Shown here: positions 33,951-42,504 of the stretch, in pieces | How positions within the stretch are numbered: the first letter of the stretch is position 1 | Layout: each line of letters starts with the position of its first letter | Source of the DNA: an uncultured Lachnospiraceae bacterium | GTDB lineage: Bacteria; Bacillota; Clostridia; Lachnospirales; Lachnospiraceae | Direction: 5' to 3' | Assembly: GCA_900316855.1 (NCBI GenBank) | Contig: ONEK01000009.1 | Location: forward strand, 62,001-126,000 | DNA: 64,000 nucleotides | The notes under the pieces: model-generated | The model's input: the letters and a program-made list of their open reading frames with translations, nothing else | What the model was told of the DNA's origin: nothing | Databases searched by the model: none | Made by a program: the position numbers and the translations under genes

Positions 33951-35090
33951 CTACTTGCCGTTACTGCCAGGCTGTTTGCTTTGCATTCTCACATTCAGTA
34001 CGAGCCCGATGCCGACATACAGACAAACGAGCGACGTAAGGCCGTAGCTGACAAACGGCAGTGGAATGCCGGTGTTGGGGACCACCCCGGTCGCAACACC
34101 GATGTTCATGAAACCCTGAAAGCCGATCCACGCGCCGACACCCGCTGCTATGACAGCCCCCGCCTCGTCCTTGGCAGACCGGGCATTTGCCAGACACTTG
34201 ACCGCAATCAGTACCAGCAGGATCACAACCGTGCTGGCTCCGATGAATCCCAGCTCCTCACCTACCACGGTGAAGATAAAATCCGTCTGGGACTGCGAAA
34301 TATATCCGCTGTTCAGAAGGGATGAAAACTCGTTGGTATTATAGCCCTTTCCCGTGAGCTGTCCCGAGCCGATCGCCATCAGTGAATTCATCGTCTGGTA
34401 GGCAATGGTGTCCTGGTAATCCTCCGGATGGAACCACGCCAGAATACGGCCTCTCTGGTAACCCTGCAGGATCGTGGAGCCCTCCTGCGTCACCATATTC
34501 AGAAAAACCAGAACCGTTGGAATCGTGATTACCAGCACGCCGAGCACAAACTTGTAGCTCAGCCCCGCGACAAAAATCATGACGGTGAAAATAAGGAACA
34601 CCATAACCGTTGTCGACAGATCCGGCTGCCTTAAGATCAGTGCCAGAGACGGCAGCACCAGCAGGAAACAGATCAGGTAAAACAGCTGACTTTTCGCCCT
34701 GTTCTTATATTTCATAATAAACTTGGCATAAAATAAAATCAATAATATTTTAGCCGCTTCCGAGGGCTGGAACGTCACCGGGCCGACCGCAATCCAGCGC
34801 TGTGCGCCGCCGCCAGACGTGCCGACGAGAAGCACCATAAGAAGCAGCACGATATTCAGCACATAATATCCCACGTACAGCTTCAGGAGCTTCGTGTAAT
34901 CCAGCGAAGACACGAACAGCATCAGCACCATCCCGATGACCGACCCGTAAATCTGCCGCATCTTAAGATCCGGCGCAGCCGACCCCACCGCACGGATGCC
35001 GATCACATTCAGCGCGATCACCAGCACCACCAGGATGAAATCAAACCGCCTTATCGAAAATGACTTGAAAAACTCGTGCTTCCTGCGCAT
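33951..35090 (-). CDS. rodA: SEDS peptidoglycan polymerase RodA
   Basis: 379-residue SEDS-family membrane glycosyltransferase (about ten helices) that polymerises lipid II in the elongasome. Family marks are [30 protein letters not shown], and the C-terminal [21 protein letters not shown]. It lies directly downstream of mrdA, its transpeptidase partner, supporting RodA rather than FtsW. The ribosome binding site is weak; a 93-bp tandem repeat fills the 304-base gap to mrdA. Confidence 0.94.
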   Translation of the reverse strand: MRRKHEFFKSFSIRRFDFILVVLVIALNVIGIRAVGSAAPDLKMRQIYGSVIGMVLMLFVSSLDYTKLLKLYVGYYVLNIVLLLMVLLVGTSGGGAQRWIAVGPVTFQPSEAAKILLILFYAKFIMKYKNRAKSQLFYLICFLLVLPSLALILRQPDLSTTVMVFLIFTVMIFVAGLSYKFVLGVLVITIPTVLVFLNMVTQEGSTILQGYQRGRILAWFHPEDYQDTIAYQTMNSLMAIGSGQLTGKGYNTNEFSSLLNSGYISQSQTDFIFTVVGEELGFIGASTVVILLVLIAVKCLANARSAKDEAGAVIAAGVGAWIGFQGFMNIGVATGVVPNTGIPLPFVSYGLTSLVCLYVGIGLVLNVRMQSKQPGSNGK

Positions 35091-35141
35091 AGATTATCTT
35101 CACATAATTTCCTGCTATTTCCTGCTGTGATAGGCCATGGT

Positions 35142-35389
35142 GCAGCGCATCCTTCCAGCGCTGCGCCGAGCGAGGACAAATCCGGCATCAGCCGGATTTG
35201 GCGTCTTCGGTAATTTCGGCCTGCGTTTCACAGCGCAGCGCATCTTTTCAGCGCTGCGCCGAGCGAGGACAAATCCGGCATCGGCCGGATTTGGCGACGC
35301 CGATGATTTCGGCCTGCGTTTCACAGCGCAGCGCATCTTTTCAGCGCTGCGCTTAACGATGACAAATCCGGCATCAGCCGGATTTGTCA
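35142..35389. repeat. 93-bp tandem repeat, about 2.7 copies
   Basis: Units start at 35142, 35235 and 35328 with an exact 93-base period. Each holds a GCGCAGCGC/GCGCTGCGC palindrome and an AAATCCGGC/GCCGGATTT palindrome with tip GCATCAGC or GCATCGGC. Because the period is 31 codons, both strands stay open through the array. It occupies the mrdA-rodA gap. Confidence 0.88.
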
Positions 35390-35394
35390 TCGTC

Positions 35395-38300
35395 TTAGTC
35401 ATTGGCTCCGGTAGGTGCGGTGATGTTCGACTCCTCGGACAGGATCTCCTCCTTATCTGCCAGGCCGAAGTAATACCGCAGCACCTCCTGCGTCGTCTGC
35501 GCCGCGTACGTGCTCGTGTAGCCGTTTGCGATTCGCGTTGCCACCGCGATCTGCGGCATCTCATACGGCGCGTAGCACACAAACAGCGCGTGGTCGGGCC
35601 GGTCCGCCGCTTCCTGCGCGGTTCCCGTCTTGCCGGCAACGTCAACCGGGAAGCCGGAGAAGAAGCTCATGCCCTCGACGACGAGCCGCATGCCCTGATG
35701 GATCGCGTTCCAATACGTGGTGTCCATCCGGATGACGTTGCGCGTCTTCGCCGCATTGTCGACGAGGACGTCTCCCGTCTTGTTCTCGACCCTTCTGACG
35801 AGCGTCAGGTCGAAGCACGTCCCGCTGTTGGCAACCGCCGTGATGTATCTTGCAAGTCCGACCGTCGTGTAGTTGGAGTTGCCCTGTCCGATGGCGGAGC
35901 GGACCGCGTCCTCCGTGGACACCTTCGGACTCGCCTCCTCGATCTCCACGCCGGACTTCTCATCGAGTCCGTAGAGGTCCGCGTATTTGGACAGCTTGCT
36001 GATGCCGATGTCCGAGATGTACTCCATCGTCGGGTCATCAGCGTCCGTGATGCCCTGCGTGAGGTATTTGACGCCCCCGATCACCGTGCCGGTATCTTCC
36101 CCGTCCGCTCCCGTGCCGTTTTCCGTACCCGTGGAGCCGGCATCAGCGCTCCCCGGCTGACCGGTTTCCTCCTCCGCGGCATCCGCTGCCGTCTTCTTCA
36201 CGAGGCCGAGCCGGTAGCCCACCTCGTAGAAATAGTCATTGCAGGAATTGTGGATGGCCTGCGCGAGGTTCAGCACGCCGTGCGCACTGGGATAAATCCA
36301 GCAGTGCGGCTCCGGCTGTCCGATCTTCGTGAACACTCCCGTGCAGTCGACGGTCGTATCCGTCGTGATGGCTCCCTCCAGGAGGCCCGCCGTCGCAACG
36401 AGCGGCTTGAACGTGGAGCCGGGCGCTGTCCGCTGCTGCGTCGCATAGTTGATGAGCGGATGGGAATTGTCATTGCGCAGCTGCTCGTAATAGTCCGCGT
36501 CCACCTGATTCGCCATCCGGTTGTTGTCAAAGCTCGGATACGAAACCATCGCGAGCACATCCCCCGTATTGACGTCCGTGATGACCATGGAGCCGGAATA
36601 AGGATCGAGGTTCAGCTGGGCCGGCGTAAGATCCAGGTTTTCGATGCGGTTCCGCATGAACTGGTAGCCCGACTCCGTCCCGGCAGCCAGTGCCGCCTTC
36701 TCCGCCTCCCCGACATTGACGCACCCCTGCTCCATGAGAAGGTCGCACACCTCCTTGCCCGTGATGGTGTCGGACAGGATCATGTAATGGTAAATATGCT
36801 TGACGAAATCGCGGTCCTCCGAAAGCGTGCGGATGATATAGTCCACGAGCTGCTGATACACCTCGTCGGCGCTGGAATACTCCTGCTCCACTTCCATGTT
36901 GGAGACGTTGACCCAGTCCTGCGAAATCGCGTATTTCAGGTACTGCGCCATCGGGATCGTCTCATCCTTCGTCCAGGCAATATAGGTCTCGTCATCCTCA
37001 TCGACCCTGCTCCGGTCGATGACGTTATTGCTGTACAGGGCCTGGATGATGTAGCTCTCGTAATCCTTGTACTCGTCCGTCAGCATGCTGTACGGCGTCA
37101 GCGTGCTCGTCATCTGGTCGCGCAGCTGCGCCGCCACATCCTCAGCGTAAGCCGTGTATCGGGCATAAATCTCCCGTTCCACATCGCCCGCGTCGCCGCC
37201 CGACATGTGATCGAGGCTGATCACGTTGTTGCGGATCACGGCATAGTACACGTCGTAGATCGGTATGACGATCTTATAGGTCGATTCGTCCTCGTCCAGC
37301 TTGAATGTTCGGATATTCTCCAGCTTGGCGAGAATGATGTTCGACAGCTCCTTCTCCAGGATGTCGTACGCGGCCTCCTGCAGATCCTTGTCAATCGTGA
37401 GATAGACGTCGTTGCCGGACAGGGGCTCCACAACGTTCGTCGTCTCCAGGATATTGCCGAGGTTGTCGACGTAGACGGTCTGTGTCCCCTTCTTGCCCTG
37501 CAGCTGGCTCTCCATTGACTTCTCGATGCCGGATTTGCCGACGACATCGGTGCTGTCGTACGAGGGATCCTCCTGACTCAGCTCCTCGAGCTCCTCCGTG
37601 TTGATCCTGCCCGTATAGCCGAGGATCTGGGCAAAATACGTCGCATCCACATAGCGCCTTGCCGTCTGGTCCCGGATGTCGATGCCGCTCATGTTGTTCG
37701 TGTTCTCGAGAATCGCGGCGACCGTGTTCTCCGAAACATCCGTCGCGATCGTCGTCGGCACATAGCGCTGATAGCTGTTGAGGTTTACGAGATACCGGAT
37801 GGTCACAAGCTGCAGGAAGCGCTTGCGGTTGTAGCCCTTGCCGGGGACGAAAACGGGCTGTGCCTCGGTCTCCCCGGATTTTTCCGCGCCGGCTTCGTCA
37901 TCTGCGGAGCCGTCATAAGAAGCGGCTTCCGGGTCAAGGGCACCTGCCGCGGCCGGTTGGGCAGTGCCGTCACCGCCGTCAGCGGCCACCTTCTCCAGCG
38001 CGCTAAGCGCCGTGGAATAGCTGTCCGAATCCACGTTTGCGTATTCGCCGATCCCGAACCTTCTGCCCAGCATCGCCAGGATCTCGTCCGCGGTCAGCTC
38101 CTTCTCCTCATCGGTGAGCTCGTCGATCGTCTTGTGGCCGCACACATCCGCAAGGAAGCGAAGGAGCGTCCTGCCGCTCACCGTGTACTCGTACTCATTG
38201 TCGTTGTTCAGGCGGATGTTGAAATCCGTCGTCACGCTGTCTCCGTTGCTCTCGATGATATCGATGGCCCTTCCGATCGTCTCATTGAGGCTGTGGTCAT

Positions 38301-38616
38301 GCTTCGAATCGTTCTCCTCGACGTCGGAGAGCGTCACGGAATATGCCAGCTCATTGTACGCCAAAAGCTTCCCGTTCCGGTCGTAGATATTCCCGCGCGT
38401 CGAGGGCAGGCTGATCTCCCTGCGGATCCGCAGCTGGAAGTTGTTCATGTAATCCTCGCCGTTGACGATCTGCAGCGTGAAAAGACGCGAGATCAGACCC
38501 GCGCCGAGCGCAATGATGACCGCCGCCACGATGATAAGGCGCAGATTCACCCTGCGGAAAAATTCCACAAAAGCTTCAAATTTTCCGGGACCCCTCGTCC
38601 CGTCAACAATGCCCAT
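35395..38616 (-). CDS. mrdA: Penicillin-binding protein 2 (elongasome transpeptidase), very long
   Basis: Class B PBP of about 1073 residues, much longer than the 600-700 usual in other bacteria. One N-terminal helix (about 24-46), a dimerisation domain starting RREISLPSTRGNIYDRNG, and a C-terminal transpeptidase with Ser-x-x-Lys in APGSTFKPL (near 731), SCN in HNSCNDYFYEVG and KTG in VAGKTGTAQE. Two low-complexity acidic/Gly-rich insertions interrupt it (about 200-260 and 820-865), with a long extra region before the catalytic domain. Start 38616 follows only a weak GGGA site next to a large palindrome; 38655 and 38712 are in-frame alternatives. Confidence 0.92.
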   Translation of the reverse strand: MGIVDGTRGPGKFEAFVEFFRRVNLRLIIVAAVIIALGAGLISRLFTLQIVNGEDYMNNFQLRIRREISLPSTRGNIYDRNGKLLAYNELAYSVTLSDVEENDSKHDHSLNETIGRAIDIIESNGDSVTTDFNIRLNNDNEYEYTVSGRTLLRFLADVCGHKTIDELTDEEKELTADEILAMLGRRFGIGEYANVDSDSYSTALSALEKVAADGGDGTAQPAAAGALDPEAASYDGSADDEAGAEKSGETEAQPVFVPGKGYNRKRFLQLVTIRYLVNLNSYQRYVPTTIATDVSENTVAAILENTNNMSGIDIRDQTARRYVDATYFAQILGYTGRINTEELEELSQEDPSYDSTDVVGKSGIEKSMESQLQGKKGTQTVYVDNLGNILETTNVVEPLSGNDVYLTIDKDLQEAAYDILEKELSNIILAKLENIRTFKLDEDESTYKIVIPIYDVYYAVIRNNVISLDHMSGGDAGDVEREIYARYTAYAEDVAAQLRDQMTSTLTPYSMLTDEYKDYESYIIQALYSNNVIDRSRVDEDDETYIAWTKDETIPMAQYLKYAISQDWVNVSNMEVEQEYSSADEVYQQLVDYIIRTLSEDRDFVKHIYHYMILSDTITGKEVCDLLMEQGCVNVGEAEKAALAAGTESGYQFMRNRIENLDLTPAQLNLDPYSGSMVITDVNTGDVLAMVSYPSFDNNRMANQVDADYYEQLRNDNSHPLINYATQQRTAPGSTFKPLVATAGLLEGAITTDTTVDCTGVFTKIGQPEPHCWIYPSAHGVLNLAQAIHNSCNDYFYEVGYRLGLVKKTAADAAEEETGQPGSADAGSTGTENGTGADGEDTGTVIGGVKYLTQGITDADDPTMEYISDIGISKLSKYADLYGLDEKSGVEIEEASPKVSTEDAVRSAIGQGNSNYTTVGLARYITAVANSGTCFDLTLVRRVENKTGDVLVDNAAKTRNVIRMDTTYWNAIHQGMRLVVEGMSFFSGFPVDVAGKTGTAQEAADRPDHALFVCYAPYEMPQIAVATRIANGYTSTYAAQTTQEVLRYYFGLADKEEILSEESNITAPTGAND

Positions 38617-38644
38617 ATTTATTCCCGCGAGGCACGAGCCACGC

Positions 38645-38763
38645 GAACATGCTTGCATGTTCATGTGGCGACGCCCGCGAGGGTCAAATACCCCGCCCCT
38701 TGGGGCGTTCAAAATCAGATAGATGTTAAGTCATGCCCCGCTGCTTGCGGCGGGGTATTTGAC
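38645..38763. repeat. Nested palindrome in the mrdA leader
   Basis: GTCAAATACCCCGCC (38683-38697) pairs perfectly with GGCGGGGTATTTGAC (38749-38763). Inside lies CGCCCC/GGGGCG and a CCCCGC-TGCTT-GCGGGG stem. Nearer to mrdA is GAACATGC-TT-GCATGTTC (38645-38662). The element fills the space where the mrdA ribosome binding site would be expected. Confidence 0.8.
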
Positions 38764-38778
38764 TAATGTCTGCTCGGA

Positions 38779-38812
38779 TCACGAGGTTCCTGCATCGGCA
38801 GGAACCTCGTGA
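38779..38812 (-). repeat. 15-bp perfect hairpin forming the mreD 3' end
   Basis: TCACGAGGTTCCTGC/GCAGGAACCTCGTGA with loop ATCG. It encodes the last ten MreD residues and the stop codon. On the coding strand the tip is GCCGATGC. Confidence 0.85.
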
Positions 38813-39312
38813 TTGGGTTCCATGAATTTGTGGTACACCCACGTGATGACCGGAAACACCGGCACCGTCACAACACACGTATAAATCATCTCCGGCAGCA
38901 TCAGCTGCACGAAGAAATCCGCAAGGAACAGCCGGTTCCGGATGAGGAACAGGAACACGTACGACAGGAAGCTGTACACAAGATCGCTCACTGCCACCAT
39001 CACAACCGGAAAGCCCAGCCCCTCGACGAACAGCAGACGCTTGAACTTCCCGCACAGGAACCCGATGAGTGCATACACCGCCCCGTAGAAGCCGAACATC
39101 GGCCCGAACATGAGATCCGACAAAAGCCCTGCGAACAGGCCCAGGAACAGTCCCGGCGTCTCGCCCAGGAGGAACGAAAAGGCGCACGTCACGACGATCA
39201 TCAGGTTCGCCGTCACCCCTCCGGCCTTAAGGTACGGAAGGACCGACGTCTGTATAGTGAAGCTTGCCAGGATCGTCACGACGACGATCACGAAGTTAAG
39301 TACTTTTCTCAT
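38779..39312 (-). CDS. mreD: Rod shape-determining protein MreD
   Basis: 177-residue membrane protein with five to six helices, a component of the MreBCD elongasome. The family is recognised from FGFYGAVYALIGFLCGKFKR, the hydrophobic pattern and the place between mreC and mrdA. Start 39312 (MRKVLNF) has no clear ribosome binding site. Its C-terminus, HEVPADAGTS, is encoded entirely by a perfect hairpin of the kind scattered between genes here, so this tail is probably not ancestral. Confidence 0.9.
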   Translation of the reverse strand: MRKVLNFVIVVVTILASFTIQTSVLPYLKAGGVTANLMIVVTCAFSFLLGETPGLFLGLFAGLLSDLMFGPMFGFYGAVYALIGFLCGKFKRLLFVEGLGFPVVMVAVSDLVYSFLSYVFLFLIRNRLFLADFFVQLMLPEMIYTCVVTVPVFPVITWVYHKFMEPNHEVPADAGTS

Positions 39313-39395
39313 ATGAGGATCACGGCGAAGAAGGTTCCTTCGCTCCAATTTAAGGCCCGGTGACTGTTTAAACCCCGGTCCCTTATTTCGTCACG

Positions 39396-40298
39396 CTACG
39401 GCGCGGTCTGCTTCAGCGCGCGGATGACGAGAACCGTGTCCAGGTGTGCGAAATCCACGGCGGGCGTCAGTGTTCCGCTCCGCGTAAGATCATTCGCGTC
39501 ATTCGTGATCTCGCTGATATAGCCGATGAGAATGCCCGGCAGGTACTTGTCGGACACATTGCTCGTGACGACCTTGTCGCCGGCTGTCACGTTCTGGTCC
39601 GCGTCCGTGAGCCGCGAGAAGGCGATGAGCCCGCTCTCGTACAGCGTCAGATCGCCGGAGACAATCATGTTGTCCTTCGTGGACAGCACGGTCGCCGAGA
39701 CGTTCGAATCATCGTCGATGATGGCTTCGACCCTCGCCCAGTGCTCGCCGATATCCACAATCCTGCCGACGAGCCCCGACCCGGACAGGACGTTCATATC
39801 GATGTCCAGATCGTCCGCCGTCCCCTTGTCGATAATAAAGGAATGATACCAGTTGCCCGTATCCTTCGCGATGACGCGGGCGCCGGTCTTTTCGTAGGAA
39901 GGATACTGCTGATCGAGCGCGTACAGCTTGCGCAGCTCCTGCAGCTCGTATTTTTCCTGCTGCAGGGAATTGTTCTCGATCGCGAGCGCGTCGTTCTCCT
40001 CCCGAAGCTCCTGGTTCTGTGCCTGCAGGTCCTTAATGTTTTCGTGCAGCTGATCCTGCGTTACAAACCACCGCCCGATCTTCGAAATGCCGTTCTGAAA
40101 CGGCGCGACCAGGTAGTCTGCCGTCCTCGACAGCGGCGTCGTCAGAAGATCCGTCGAATATGTGATTGTGATCAGTCCGATGCAGAACAGTGTCACGAGG
40201 AGCAGCTGATACCTGCCGGGAATTTTAAACTGGAACGGTTCCCGGTTCGCCGCCTTCCTCGCGCGCGCCTTCTGCTGGTTTTCCTTGTCGTTATCCAT
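39396..40298 (-). CDS. mreC: Rod shape-determining protein MreC
   Basis: 300-residue MreC: cytoplasmic basic N-terminus, one helix (YQLLLVTLFCIGLITITYST), an extracellular coiled coil (about 85-125, DLQAQNQELREENDALAIEN) and the beta-barrel domain (VIAKDTGNWYHSFIIDKG, GLVGRIVDIG). It scaffolds MreD, PBP2 and RodA outside the membrane. No good ribosome binding site is seen; a 17-bp tandem repeat lies directly upstream. Confidence 0.95.
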   Translation of the reverse strand: MDNDKENQQKARARKAANREPFQFKIPGRYQLLLVTLFCIGLITITYSTDLLTTPLSRTADYLVAPFQNGISKIGRWFVTQDQLHENIKDLQAQNQELREENDALAIENNSLQQEKYELQELRKLYALDQQYPSYEKTGARVIAKDTGNWYHSFIIDKGTADDLDIDMNVLSGSGLVGRIVDIGEHWARVEAIIDDDSNVSATVLSTKDNMIVSGDLTLYESGLIAFSRLTDADQNVTAGDKVVTSNVSDKYLPGILIGYISEITNDANDLTRSGTLTPAVDFAHLDTVLVIRALKQTAP

Positions 40299-40303
40299 GG
40301 GAT

Positions 40304-40337
40304 GATTCGGTTACAGTCATGATTCAGTTACAGTCAT
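40304..40337 (-). repeat. 17-bp tandem duplication upstream of mreC
   Basis: GATTCGGTTACAGTCAT and GATTCAGTTACAGTCAT abut with one mismatch. The rest of the 230-base mreB-mreC gap holds further partial ATGATTCAG copies and, at its left end in mreB direction, an imperfect terminator-like hairpin near 40517-40545. Confidence 0.8.
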
Positions 40338-40528
40338 GTCTCAGGTAAATCATGATTCAGCTTTCCATCATTATTCCTGTTCCGGTTACAGCTCATTTAT
40401 TCTCTCTGGTGTCGGTAATGGGGAATACAGAGCCTCTGATCTCCAGCCGGATACCGGCTTCCGGAATGGACGAATCTGCTTCACAGATTGGATGCACATG
40501 CACTCCGGTAAGAAAAGAGCCCCGGGAA

Positions 40529-41614
40529 TTACTTCCCAAGGCCCTCAATCGTATAAGCCAGACTCCGGTACTGGGTCTTCTTGACCACCTGGGAGAGTCC
40601 CAGCGCAACCGTGTTGACCGGGGAATCCGCCATGTTTACTTCCAGACGCACCTCCGACTGCAGGGCTTCCGCAAGGCCCTCCTCCTGGCAGGCGCCGCCC
40701 GTCAGGAACATGCCATGCCGGTAAATATCCGCGGACAGCTCCGGCGGCGTCCGCTCCAGAATCACCTTCACGTTGTCGACGATCGTCCGGAAGTTCTCCT
40801 TAAGCGACGAGGAGACGAAGTCATGCGTCAGCGTCCGCTCCATCGGCAGTCCCGTCACGATGTCGCGCCCGTAGATCGTCGCGATGCCGCCGTTGTTCGA
40901 CAGATCGTTGAACGAAATCCGCACGGCCTCCGCGGTCTTCATGCCGATGACAAGATTGTACTCGCGCCGCACCGCATTCACGATCGACGTATCGAAAACA
41001 TGCCCGCCGATCTTGATGAGTCTCGACAGGACGATGCCGCCCAGCGACAGGATGGAAATCTCCGTCGTATCGTACCCGACATCGACGACGAGCACACCCT
41101 GTGAGTTTTTCACGTCGATTCCAAGTCCCAGCCCGTCCGCGATCGGCTTCTCGACCGCCATGATGCGGCGCGCCTTCACGCCTGCGTCCTTGACAAGGTC
41201 GTAGAACGCCCTGCGCTCCACCTCCGTCACGTCCGTCGGCACCGCGATGTAGAAGTCCGCCGGATGGAGCGAGCCCCTCTGCATATCGAGCAGGAACGAC
41301 TTCAGCAGCAGCTCCATGTTGCGTATATCCGCGATGACGCCGTTTCCGATCGGATTGGAAACCTTGATGTTGGCAGGCGCCTTCTCGAACATCTCATACG
41401 CGTCATCCCCGTAGGCGATCATGCGCTTGCGGTTCGCGACCGCGATGATGTTCTTCTGCACCATGATCTTGTCGCTCTGCGTGTTGTAGATCTTGATGTT
41501 GCACGTCCCCAGATCAACGCCGTATGTATTGTTCGAAACGCCCGGATCGTGAAACTCCTCCTCCGGGAGCACCTCGTCATTGAAATTGTTTACCTTCTTC
41601 CGACCAAACAGCAT
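40529..41614 (-). CDS. mreB: Actin-like rod shape protein MreB/Mbl
   Basis: 361-residue bacterial actin. Phosphate loops and adenosine motifs are visible: YGVDLGTCNIKIY, VVDVGYDTTEISILSLGG and GMFLTGGACQEEG; VEKPIADGLGLG is the interdomain hinge. An unusual N-terminal extension of about 30 acidic residues precedes the first strand. ACGGAG lies before the ATG. It leads the mreBCD-mrdA-rodA series; whether it is MreB or Mbl cannot be decided. Confidence 0.93.
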   Translation of the reverse strand: MLFGRKKVNNFNDEVLPEEEFHDPGVSNNTYGVDLGTCNIKIYNTQSDKIMVQKNIIAVANRKRMIAYGDDAYEMFEKAPANIKVSNPIGNGVIADIRNMELLLKSFLLDMQRGSLHPADFYIAVPTDVTEVERRAFYDLVKDAGVKARRIMAVEKPIADGLGLGIDVKNSQGVLVVDVGYDTTEISILSLGGIVLSRLIKIGGHVFDTSIVNAVRREYNLVIGMKTAEAVRISFNDLSNNGGIATIYGRDIVTGLPMERTLTHDFVSSSLKENFRTIVDNVKVILERTPPELSADIYRHGMFLTGGACQEEGLAEALQSEVRLEVNMADSPVNTVALGLSQVVKKTQYRSLAYTIEGLGK

Positions 41615-41742
41615 GCCGACTCCGTCATCAGCCCGGCAGCGGATTCATTTTTCTGGCTCCGCACCGGTCCTGCGTATTTTTATAGAGGGGGGAGAATCGT
41701 GCGTCCCCGCAAAATCCCTGCCTTCGGGAAGCATTTCTCCCG

Positions 41743-42444
41743 TCACAGATATCCCGCCTCCTTGAAGGACAGGTATTCATGATCCCCGATAATGATATGG
41801 TCCACGAGCTGGATGTCCATCATCCGGCCGAGCTCCTGCACCCGCTGTGTTATATTCAGATCTTCCTGGCTCGGCTCCGTACTGCCGCTCGGATGATTGT
41901 GCAGCAGCATGACATTGACCGCCCGCGACTTCACGGCGCGCACGAAGACCTCACGCGGTGAGACGAGCGAGGCGTTCACCGTCCCGATGGACAGGATTTC
42001 CTCGCGGATCAGCGCCAGCCGGTTGTCGAGGAGCAGCAGCATGACCTGCTCCTGCTCGAGGTTGCACAGCGTCTCCATGTAGTAATCCGCAACCGACGAC
42101 GGGGAGGAAAAGATCAGCTTCTCCCCGGCGCGCTCCGTCGAGAGCCTTCTCGAGAGCTCCGCGATGCACAGGATCTTGACAGCCTTCACTTCGCCGATCC
42201 CGTTGAACGACATCAGCTCCTCGAGCGAAATATTGCAAAGGCTCCTGAGCCTCGGCCTGCCGTCGCGGTTTCCGCTTGTCAGGATCCGCTCCGCAAGATC
42301 CACGGCACTCTCATTCGCCGTGCCCGTCCGGATGATAATCGCCAGAAGATCCGCGTCGCTGCACGCGTCCGGTCCCCGCTCAAGGAACCGTTCGTACGGC
42401 ATGTCCCGCTCATCGAGCATGATTCGATTTTCACTTCTTTCCAT
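41743..42444 (-). CDS. radC: RadC-family JAB/MPN protein
   Basis: 233-residue RadC. N-terminal helix-hairpin-helix region (about 40-100, FNGIGEVKAVKIL) and a C-terminal JAB1/MPN metal domain with the signature HNHPSGSTEPSQED. The old link to recombination repair is not supported; the family's biochemical role remains unclear. It sits immediately upstream of mreB, an order conserved in many Firmicutes. GGAG precedes the ATG. Confidence 0.93.
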   Translation of the reverse strand: MERSENRIMLDERDMPYERFLERGPDACSDADLLAIIIRTGTANESAVDLAERILTSGNRDGRPRLRSLCNISLEELMSFNGIGEVKAVKILCIAELSRRLSTERAGEKLIFSSPSSVADYYMETLCNLEQEQVMLLLLDNRLALIREEILSIGTVNASLVSPREVFVRAVKSRAVNVMLLHNHPSGSTEPSQEDLNITQRVQELGRMMDIQLVDHIIIGDHEYLSFKEAGYL

Positions 42445-42504
42445 CTTACTCCGTTCCCAGGGCCTCTCCGGGCAACAGAGACAGATTCTATTCTATCGTC
42501 CCGC

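Noticed and set aside
35142-35389. CRISPR-like array
   Set aside because: Repeats are directly tandem with no unique spacers and no cas genes; period 93 with palindromes fits a tandem duplication.
35115-35645. Minus-strand frame with a 31-residue repeat (NPADAGFVLARRSAEK...)
   Set aside because: Its first half lies over the mrdA C-terminus in another frame and the rest is the palindromic repeat translated. No start site signal.
35137-37518. 793-codon plus-strand frame beginning in the 93-bp repeat
   Set aside because: Antisense to mrdA; it is open because of codon bias and the 31-codon repeat period, not because of coding selection that I can see.
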